A model generated the notes under the pieces. The model ran no database searches. It saw nothing but the letters and a program-made list of their open reading frames with translations, and was not told the origin of the DNA. The translations under genes and the position numbers were made by a program. Below, piece after piece: positions 5,756-10,802 of a stretch of DNA of 10,802 nt (position 1 is its first letter; each line of letters opens with the position of its first letter). This DNA is from Bacteroidota bacterium (lineage in GTDB: Bacteria > Bacteroidota > Rhodothermia > Rhodothermales > Rubricoccaceae), in contig JADFLK010000032.1 of assembly GCA_022564455.1 (NCBI GenBank), positions 1 through 10,802 of the forward strand. The letters are read 5' to 3'.

Positions 5756-7033
5756 ATGAAACGTCTACTCGCTACTGGTAGCCTCCTTGGCATACCGCTC
5801 GGCGTTCTCCTGCTCGCCTTTACGCTTCTTCGCGCGCCCGCCGCCACGGGTAACGGATTTGGCACGGGCGGCGGTATTACCAACCCACCTGTCGTCCTTA
5901 CGGGCATCGACCCGGATGACGTCAAGCCCCTACCTCAGTATCTCCATACCAGCCTCGAATGGCTCGCTGACGCGCAGTTCGAGAACGGCGGATGGGGCGC
6001 TGGATCCCACACACGTCAGGGGATTGGCGATCCCCACGCTGTGCAAATCGATCCTGCAACCACGGCCTTCGCTGCGTTGGCGCTGATGCGCTCCGGAAGT
6101 ACTACAGAGAGCGGGCCGTACGCCCGGAACGTCTCCAGGGCACTCGATTACCTCGTCGAGTTGGTTGAAGAGTACCCCGCGGACGGGCCTCGCATTACGA
6201 ATATCGAAGGCACACAGCCGCAGGTCAAGCTCGGCCGCAACATCGACGCCTCCATGGTATCGCAGTTTTTCACGGGTGTTCTTCCGTCGCTTGATGGCCG
6301 GATGCAACGCCGAACTGAGTCCGCACTGGACAAGCTCTTGCTGAAGATTCAGCGCAGCCAAACGGCTGATGGCTCGTGGTCGGATGGCGGCTGGGCGCCG
6401 GTCCTTCAATCTGCCATGGCGAACCAGGCGCTTGAGAGCGCCGCGCGAATAGGCCGCGACATAGACGAGGACATCCTCGAACGTTCCCGCAATTACCAGG
6501 AAGGCAATGTGCGTATGCGCCCCGGCATGGCCGGCGCGACAATGGATGCGAGTGCAGGTGCTGGTGTAGCATTGTACGCGGCATCCAGTAGCCAGCGCGC
6601 GACAGCCGTAGAAGCTCGCCGTGCGCAGGATGCCGTAGGCGAAAACGAGCCGGTTACGGTGGATGCTCTCCGCCAGGCGGGACAATCGCGCGAGGAAGCC
6701 GAAGCACTCTATGATGCCTATCGACGCAACGATGCCACGAACGACATGCTTGACGGCGAGGAAATCTGGAGCGGCTTCGGCAACAACGGCGGAGAAGAGT
6801 TTCTGTCGTACATGATGACCAGCGAAGCGAAGGTCATCATAGGAGGCGACTCCTGGGATCGCTGGCACGGACGGCTGGTTAATCTGTTCGGCTCTATCCA
6901 GAACCAGGATGGAAGCTGGAGCGGCCACCACTGCATCACAAGCCCGGTGTTCTGCACAGCGGCGGTTATTCTGGCCCTCACTGCCGACCGCGACCAGAGC
7001 CTTCATTCACACAACAACCATCATCATCACTGA
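5756..7033 (+). CDS. Exported prenyltransferase/squalene-cyclase-like alpha-alpha toroid protein with His-rich C-terminus
   Basis: The 425-residue protein begins with KR and a hydrophobic stretch (residues 4-26) ending in RAPAATG, a signal peptide or membrane anchor, so the toroid lies outside the inner membrane. The rest shows helical-pair repeats of the squalene-cyclase/prenyltransferase superfamily: SLEWLADAQFENGGWG (66-81), DPATTAFAALALMRSG (99-114), LLKIQRSQTADGSWSDGGW (195-213) and IQNQDGSWSG (381-390), followed by HHCITSPVFCTAAVILAL. The segment SGFGNNGGEEFLSYMMTSEAK (339-359) looks like a conserved block of an uncharacterised exported branch of this superfamily, from memory. The cyclase catalytic motif is not seen in its normal context, so an enzyme activity is not claimed. 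The end HSHNNHHHH is a natural metal-binding-like tail. The ATG at 5756 was chosen over the GTG at 5717 because it puts the signal peptide at the N-terminus. A similar protein follows 72 bases later. Function unknown. Confidence 0.8.
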   Translation: MKRLLATGSLLGIPLGVLLLAFTLLRAPAATGNGFGTGGGITNPPVVLTGIDPDDVKPLPQYLHTSLEWLADAQFENGGWGAGSHTRQGIGDPHAVQIDPATTAFAALALMRSGSTTESGPYARNVSRALDYLVELVEEYPADGPRITNIEGTQPQVKLGRNIDASMVSQFFTGVLPSLDGRMQRRTESALDKLLLKIQRSQTADGSWSDGGWAPVLQSAMANQALESAARIGRDIDEDILERSRNYQEGNVRMRPGMAGATMDASAGAGVALYAASSSQRATAVEARRAQDAVGENEPVTVDALRQAGQSREEAEALYDAYRRNDATNDMLDGEEIWSGFGNNGGEEFLSYMMTSEAKVIIGGDSWDRWHGRLVNLFGSIQNQDGSWSGHHCITSPVFCTAAVILALTADRDQSLHSHNNHHHH

Positions 7034-7059
7034 TCGATAGATTGGCGATGCTCACTTCC

Positions 7060-7092
7060 GCCGAGGTGGCCACAGGCTGCCTCGGCATTTTC
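7060..7092 (+). terminator. Intrinsic terminator between the two toroid genes
   Basis: GCCGAGGTGGCC (7060-7071) folds with GGCTGCCTCGGC (7075-7086) into a 12-bp stem with two G-U pairs and a 3-base loop, followed by ATTTTC. It starts 27 bases after the first gene's stop and ends about 14 bases before the second gene's ATG. The two genes are therefore either separate units or linked by partial readthrough. Confidence 0.75.
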
Positions 7093-7105
7093 ATTCCCGC
7101 ATCCT

Positions 7106-8269
7106 ATGCGCAGATTCTTCCTCGCAGCTTTTCTCGTTTGCAGTCTTTCGGGATGTGATCGCTCCGATCCGTCGCCGGCAGATCGTCTGGCACTGGCCGC
7201 CGAGTACCTCTGGAGCCAACAAGCGGCGGACGGTGGATGGCACAGCGAAACACACGGTCTCTTGCGAGGTGGGCAGGCGTGGACGCCCTTTTTGATGAAT
7301 GCACTGCTTCAGGTGCCTGATGACGTTTACACCGCTCCCGATGACGGCATCGAACGGGGCCTTCAGTACATCCGCGACCACACAAACGCTGATGGCGTGT
7401 TGGGTCTGGCCAATCCCGTTGTCCTGGAGTATCCGAACTACGCCACCGCGTATGCGCTACGTGTGTTTGCTGAGCGCGGCGCGCCGGAAGACTCGGCGTT
7501 CGTCCGGCGGATGTCGGAATACCTGGCCGGGCAGCAGTTCACCGAGCAGCGTGGAATCAGCCCGGACCACCTGGCCTATGGAGCGTGGGGATTTGGGGAA
7601 ACGAATCTGGAAGACGGAGAGATCGGGCACGTCGACCTTTCGCACACCCGACGCGTGTTGCAGGGACTCCAGGCTGCGGGGCTTGCCGATTCGTCCGTCT
7701 ATCTGAACGCGATGGCTTTCCTGCATTTCGTGCAGAAGCACCCGGATGATTCCAGACCGCAGCCTCCTGGCGGCATCCCAACGGACACGACCATCTACGA
7801 CGGCGGTTTCTACGGCTCCCCAACCGCCGAGGGCGTCAACAAGGGCGGTGTGGTTGCAGGAGAGGATGGCGAGCCGCGATACTTCCGCACGTATGCCACG
7901 ACGACTGCTGACGGCATTCTCGCGCTCCTCGCTGTCGGTCAGGATCCGGACGACACCGTGGTTCAGCAGGCCGCCGATTGGCTTCACGCGCATCCGGATT
8001 GGGAGACACCGGCAGGCATTCCAACGGACGATCCAGGCCAGTGGCACCGCGTGATGTTTTTCTACCACCTTGCTGCTCGCGCTGAGGCCTATGCCGCCCT
8101 CGGAGAACCCGGCCCGTGGCGCGCGGAACTATTCCAATTAATCGCGCAACACCAGCACGAGGACGGCCACTTTTCGAATCCTGAAGGTGCGCCCAACAAA
8201 GAAGACGATCCCCTCCTTGCGACGGCTATGATGGTGGAGGCGTTGGTGCGGGTTGTGGAAGGGTACTGA
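7106..8269 (+). CDS. Predicted lipoprotein of the prenyltransferase/squalene-cyclase-like toroid superfamily
   Basis: This 387-residue protein has a lipoprotein signal peptide: MRRFF, a hydrophobic core and the lipobox LSGC with cysteine 17, so it should be lipid-anchored in the cell envelope. The mature part has repeated helical pairs: LALAAEYLWSQQAADGGWHS (28-47), GIERGLQYIRDHTNADGVLG (81-100), HLAYGAWGFGETNLEDG (155-171), VDLSHTRRVLQGLQAAGL (176-193), YDGGFYGSPTAEG (231-243), YATTTADGILALLAVG (263-278) and LFQLIAQHQHEDGHFSNP (342-359) closing with DDPLLATAMMVEAL. This order matches, from memory, uncharacterised exported squalene-cyclase-like proteins common in Planctomycetes. DPDDT at 280-284 looks like the cyclase DxDD motif but lies in a turn between helices, so catalysis is not claimed. 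It follows the related protein at 5756-7033 behind a terminator. Function unknown. Confidence 0.8.
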   Translation: MRRFFLAAFLVCSLSGCDRSDPSPADRLALAAEYLWSQQAADGGWHSETHGLLRGGQAWTPFLMNALLQVPDDVYTAPDDGIERGLQYIRDHTNADGVLGLANPVVLEYPNYATAYALRVFAERGAPEDSAFVRRMSEYLAGQQFTEQRGISPDHLAYGAWGFGETNLEDGEIGHVDLSHTRRVLQGLQAAGLADSSVYLNAMAFLHFVQKHPDDSRPQPPGGIPTDTTIYDGGFYGSPTAEGVNKGGVVAGEDGEPRYFRTYATTTADGILALLAVGQDPDDTVVQQAADWLHAHPDWETPAGIPTDDPGQWHRVMFFYHLAARAEAYAALGEPGPWRAELFQLIAQHQHEDGHFSNPEGAPNKEDDPLLATAMMVEALVRVVEGY

Positions 8270-8287
8270 ACCGCAGCGCTATCCAAT

Positions 8288-8330
8288 CCAAAAGGAAAGA
8301 CCGCCGATTCACGTCGACGGTTTTCTGCAC
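8288..8330. terminator. Bidirectional terminator between the lipoprotein gene and tRNA-Gln
   Basis: ACCGCCG (8300-8306) and CGACGGT (8315-8321) form a 7-bp stem with one G-T pair and an 8-base loop. On the plus strand it is followed by TTTTC; on the minus strand by CTTTCCTTTT. It can therefore end the transcript of the toroid lipoprotein from the left and the tRNA transcript from the right. Confidence 0.65.
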
Positions 8331-8333
8331 TGT

Positions 8334-8405
8334 TGCCCTGCTAGGATTCGAACCTAGAACCTCCTGATCCAGAGTCAGGTGCTCTGCCAATTGAGCTACA
8401 GGGCA
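8334..8405 (-). tRNA. tRNA-Gln, anticodon CUG
   Basis: Read on the minus strand, the 72 bases fold into a full cloverleaf. The acceptor stem is TGCCCTG with CAGGGCA. The D arm is GCTC with GAGC. The anticodon stem CCTGA/TCAGG holds the loop CTCTGGA with anticodon CTG, which reads the glutamine codon CAG. The T arm is CTAGG, TTCGAAT, CCTAG. The weak U1-A72 pair is typical of glutamine tRNAs. The CCA end is not encoded (ACA follows), so it must be added by the CCA-adding enzyme. It is a lone tRNA gene between a terminator and its own promoter. Confidence 0.95.
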
Positions 8406-8446
8406 TCGTTGTTGCGCAACCGTGCCGCACGTTTGCACGGACACAG

Positions 8447-8478
8447 CAAAGCTACGTGATATGCAGAAGGTGTATCAA
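8447..8478 (-). promoter_or_regulatory. Bacteroidota-type promoter of tRNA-Gln
   Basis: On the minus strand TAGCTTTG (8454 down to 8447) matches the -7 consensus TAnnTTTG exactly. TTG (8478-8476) lies 21 bases upstream as the -33 box. The tRNA begins 41 bases downstream of the -7 box, leaving room for a short 5' leader cut by RNase P. The -33 box overlaps the stop codon of the acyltransferase gene. Confidence 0.65.
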
Positions 8479-9287
8479 CCGGATGCTACGTGGGTTGAAG
8501 TCACCTCGGTACTCTTTGCTTCTTTTTCGCCCCGCTCAGGGCTTCCATCTATTTCCTCTGGCGCAACACCGCGCCATTCGGCAATCTTCTCGATCACGGT
8601 TTGCCGGACCCTTTCGCGCAGCGTGGCTACATCTGCTACCGCGAGGCCCACAGTTGGGACGGGGTCAAATACGTGGAGCCGCAGATCGGCCTGGCCGAAC
8701 TTCCAGCCGTGCTTCGGGAGCATGGAGGCGGTGCCGTCGAGGGCAATGGGGAGGACGGGGAGGCCCATCTCGATAGCCAGCCGAAATGCGCCGTCCTGAT
8801 ACTGCCGTACACGGCCATCCTTCGAGCGCGTGCCCTCGGGCATGAGCATCACCGAACATCGATTTTCGAGGACTACGCGGGCTCTAACTAGTACGGAGGC
8901 GCGGCTTTTGCGGTCGCCCCGGTCAATTGGGATATCGCCCGCAAGCCTCATCATCCACCCCACCACCGGCAGCTTGAACAACGAGGCCTTCCCCACCCAC
9001 TTCATCTCCCACGGCAGCGTCGAAACCACCGGCGGGTCGCTGGTAGACTGGTGGTTGCATACCACCACATACGGGTTGCGCATGTTCTCAGGGATGGTTC
9101 CCGTTCGCTGGACTTTCCATGCGGGATTAACCTTCGTAATCAACCCACCGAGTTTGCGCATCAGCCGGCCCGTAGCATAATGCGCCGGGTCGCGGTCGAA
9201 CAGTCGCGTTACGGCCATCAACGGCAAAAAGAGGAGAATCAGCAGGCCAATGGCGGCCCACGTCAGCGCGGAGCGGATGGCGTTCAT
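8475..9287 (-). CDS. plsC: 1-acyl-sn-glycerol-3-phosphate acyltransferase family protein (PlsC-like)
   Basis: The protein is likely to transfer an acyl chain to lysophosphatidic acid, making phosphatidic acid for membrane phospholipids. Starting at the ATG at 9287-9285 it has 270 residues, normal for the family. An N-terminal hydrophobic segment (residues 8-27, AAIGLLILLFLPLM) anchors it to the inner membrane. The acyltransferase motifs are NHQSTSD (H79 and D84, the catalytic HX4D pair), IPIDRGDR (119-126), MPEGTRS (149-155, substrate phosphate binding) and LPVLPIAL (176-183). The frame is open a further 31 codons upstream, but that part lacks the normal N-terminal pattern, so the shorter start was chosen. 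The last 20 residues are charged and low in complexity. It is divergent from ribD and upstream of tRNA-Gln. Other lysophospholipid substrates are possible. Confidence 0.92.
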   Translation of the reverse strand: MNAIRSALTWAAIGLLILLFLPLMAVTRLFDRDPAHYATGRLMRKLGGLITKVNPAWKVQRTGTIPENMRNPYVVVCNHQSTSDPPVVSTLPWEMKWVGKASLFKLPVVGWMMRLAGDIPIDRGDRKSRASVLVRARVVLENRCSVMLMPEGTRSKDGRVRQYQDGAFRLAIEMGLPVLPIALDGTASMLPKHGWKFGQADLRLHVFDPVPTVGLAVADVATLRERVRQTVIEKIAEWRGVAPEEIDGSPERGEKEAKSTEVTSTHVASG

Positions 9288-9382
9288 AGTTTGCAAAGTA
9301 CCGCTTGCAGAACCAGGGAAGCCGCGACGGACTTCACCCGGTAACCACTGGATGATGTTCCTGATGACTCTGATGAACACAG

Positions 9383-9444
9383 GAGCAGCGGCGAACTATC
9401 AATTGACAGTTGATTGATAGTTCGCTGATAGTTTAGGGCTGCTC
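9383..9444. repeat. 13-bp perfect inverted repeat in the plsC-ribD divergent gap
   Basis: GCGAACTATCAAT (9391-9403) and ATTGATAGTTCGC (9413-9425) are perfect inverted repeats with a 9-base spacer. Outside them GAGCAGC (9383-9389) pairs with GCTGCTC (9438-9444). TGATAGTT also recurs directly at 9416 and 9426. The AT-rich symmetry between two divergent genes fits a shared operator or a structured leader; a dispersed heptamer-type repeat is an alternative. The rest of the 246-base gap shows nothing else clear. Confidence 0.55.
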
Positions 9445-9533
9445 GCCCACAGAACATCGACGGGGTGGAATAATGGGGGGCGTCACGCTCGCCATTCATC
9501 TGGCGCACTTAGAGATCACCTCAGAGAGCTCAA

Positions 9534-10652
9534 ATGAACCACGATATTTGGATGCAACGCTGCCTCGATCTTGCCCAACAGGGTGCAGGCAACGTGAGTC
9601 CCAACCCGATGGTGGGCTCCGTGATTGTGGGTGGCGATGGGAACGTCTTGGGCGAAGGATTCCACGGGCTTTTCGGGGGCCCACACGCGGAGGCCGAGGC
9701 CTTCCAAGATGTTGAGGAGCGGGATTTGGGTGGGAGGCTGAGCGAAGCCACGCTCTACGTCAATCTGGAGCCGTGCAGCCACCATGGGAAGACGCCGCCG
9801 TGCGCCGACCTGATTCTTGAAAAGCAGATTTCGCGGGTCGTTGTCGGGATGGAAGATCCGAATTCGAATGTTGCCGGGCGCGGGATCGCGCGGCTCCGGG
9901 AGGCAGGCGTGGAAGTGACCGTCGGTGTGATGGAAAAGGAGGCAAAGCGGCTCAACGAGGCCTTCGTGCAGCATGTTGCCACCGGCCGGCCACTGGTCAC
10001 GCTCAAGATCGCGCAGACACTGGATGGCAGGATCGCGGCTCCTGATGGTGCGCCGTTGACGATAACGTCCCACGAAAGCCGGACGCTCGTGCATCGCTGG
10101 CGCTCAGAGTTGGACGCTGTACTCGTCGGCTCAGGAACGGCGAAGGCCGACGATCCGCAACTCACCGTTCGCCACCTGGAGGGTCGGCAGCCCGTGCGTG
10201 TCGTGCTGGATCGGACGGGCGAACTGCCGCCATCGCTCAGGCTGTTCTCGGATGAGCACGTCTCTAAAACCGTAGCCGTGATCGGTGAGGAAGCCAATCC
10301 GGCCTATGAAACCGAACTGAAATCTAAGGGAGGCTTCGTGATTCGAGCGCCGGAGGCTGAGGGCCACCTCAATCTGCGAGCCGTTCTGGAGATCCTCGGC
10401 AGTGGTGAGGGGCTCGGCCGCCCGATCCAATCCGTGCTCGTTGAAGCCGGGCCTGGCCTGGCAACAGCACTGCTTCGGCAGGATCTTGTGGATCGGCTGT
10501 TTGTGTTCACGGCGCCAAACATCATCGGACAGGGTGTGCCAGCGTTCACGCATTGGTTTGCTGAAGAGCCGGTCTCCTTCGCCGATGTCGAGTGGGAACA
10601 GGTGGGGACGGATGTGCTGCTCAGAGGTTTTCTGCGGGCGATAAAATCGTAG
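9534..10652 (+). CDS. ribD: Bifunctional riboflavin biosynthesis deaminase/reductase RibD
   Basis: RibD deaminates the pyrimidine made from GTP and then reduces its ribosyl side chain with NADPH, the second and third steps of riboflavin synthesis. The 372-residue protein has the complete two-domain form. The N-terminal deaminase (about 1-146) carries the zinc motif GGPHAEAEA (H51, catalytic E53) and EPCSHHGKTPPC (C81, C90). The C-terminal reductase (about 150-372) starts with RPLVTLKIAQTLDGRIA (152-168) and includes the SELDAVLVGSGTAKADDPQLTVR block (191-213) and VLVEAGPGLATALL, the NADPH-site glycine motif. The ATG at 9534 gives the normal N-terminus with MQRCLDLA. The next gene downstream is ribE, so this is the start of a riboflavin cluster. 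No FMN riboswitch is visible upstream. Confidence 0.96.
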   Translation: MNHDIWMQRCLDLAQQGAGNVSPNPMVGSVIVGGDGNVLGEGFHGLFGGPHAEAEAFQDVEERDLGGRLSEATLYVNLEPCSHHGKTPPCADLILEKQISRVVVGMEDPNSNVAGRGIARLREAGVEVTVGVMEKEAKRLNEAFVQHVATGRPLVTLKIAQTLDGRIAAPDGAPLTITSHESRTLVHRWRSELDAVLVGSGTAKADDPQLTVRHLEGRQPVRVVLDRTGELPPSLRLFSDEHVSKTVAVIGEEANPAYETELKSKGGFVIRAPEAEGHLNLRAVLEILGSGEGLGRPIQSVLVEAGPGLATALLRQDLVDRLFVFTAPNIIGQGVPAFTHWFAEEPVSFADVEWEQVGTDVLLRGFLRAIKS

Positions 10653-10653
10653 G

Positions 10654-10674
10654 GGGCGATCTGGCGGATCGCCC
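10654..10674 (+). terminator. Hairpin between ribD and ribE
   Basis: GGGCGATC (10654-10661) pairs with GATCGCCC (10667-10674) around a 5-base loop, directly after the ribD stop. No T run follows, so it is more likely an attenuating or RNA-stabilising hairpin than a full terminator. Confidence 0.4.
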
Positions 10675-10729
10675 AGCCCCGCGCATCCCACCACAGCACG
10701 TAGTTTCGAGCGTTTCAAATCACTCGCGC

Positions 10730-10802
10730 ATGTTCACAGGCATCATCGAAGCAGTCGGCCGGATTGAGCGGTTGGAGAAACTAGAAGGCGGAGGACGGGT
10801 TT
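10730..10802 (+). CDS. ribE: Riboflavin synthase alpha subunit, N-terminal part (runs off the window)
   Basis: The ATG at 10730 opens a frame to the window end that reads MFTGIIEAVGRIERLEKLEGGGRV. MFTGIIE is the near-invariant start of riboflavin synthase (RibE, also called RibC), the enzyme that dismutates two 6,7-dimethyl-8-ribityllumazine molecules to riboflavin in the last step of the pathway. Only 24 residues are visible. It lies 77 bases after ribD, with a hairpin in the gap, and is probably in the same operon. Confidence 0.92.
   Translation, partial: MFTGIIEAVGRIERLEKLEGGGRV

Noticed and set aside
5930..7006. 358-residue open frame on the minus strand opposite the first toroid gene
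   Set aside because: It is the antisense shadow of a well-supported gene with signal peptide and repeats; its translation shows no domain.
7943..7957. DPDDT in the lipoprotein (and DPDD in the first toroid protein) as a class II cyclase DxDD motif
   Set aside because: In the lipoprotein it lies in a turn between helices, and in the first protein it lies before the toroid; the surrounding cyclase residues are missing.
9288..9300. TACTTTG just upstream of the plsC start as a -7 promoter box
   Set aside because: It is one base short of the consensus, has no TTG at the right distance upstream, and would give a nearly leaderless message.
9426..9533. FMN riboswitch upstream of ribD
   Set aside because: The conserved RFN blocks and the required multi-helix fold are not visible; the gap is dominated by an unrelated palindrome.

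Overview
The window most likely comes from a Rhodothermota/Bacteroidota-type bacterium, moderately GC-rich. Three sequence signs support this. The first gene ends in a type-A, type IX secretion (Por) sorting domain with the motif YPNPFNP. A tRNA gene is preceded by a Bacteroidota-style promoter (TTG, 21 bases, TAGCTTTG). Start codons generally lack clear Shine-Dalgarno sequences, and the tRNA does not encode its CCA end. The exact species cannot be read from the window.

Layout, left to right. 1-498 is the 3' end of a secreted, T9SS-sorted protein, followed by two hairpins, one of them a strong 14-bp terminator-like stem. 727-1403 is a VapBC-type toxin-antitoxin pair with a tandem palindromic operator candidate. 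1406-4042 carries mnmG and rsmG (tRNA wobble-uridine and 16S rRNA modification); mnmG starts 2 bases after the toxin stop, so the toxin-antitoxin promoter may feed it. 4108-5091 is a WYL-domain regulator with an inverted repeat just upstream. 5092-5755 is a 664-base gene-poor stretch holding a MITE/IS-like remnant, further inverted repeats and a strong hairpin. 5756-8269 encodes two consecutive exported proteins of the squalene-cyclase/prenyltransferase-like alpha-alpha toroid fold, one with an N-terminal membrane segment or signal peptide and a natural histidine-rich tail, the other a predicted lipoprotein, separated by a terminator. On the minus strand follow tRNA-Gln(CUG) at 8334-8405 and a PlsC-type acyltransferase at 8475-9287. 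Divergent from these are ribD (9534-10652) and the start of ribE (10730 to the window end), consecutive riboflavin-pathway genes.

Most genes are ordinary housekeeping. The less explained parts are the pair of non-catalytic-looking toroid proteins, the fusion of a toxin-antitoxin module to mnmG, and the dense set of inverted repeats in the gaps. No CRISPR array, phage or intact transposase gene was seen. All family assignments come from reading motifs by eye; no database search was run.
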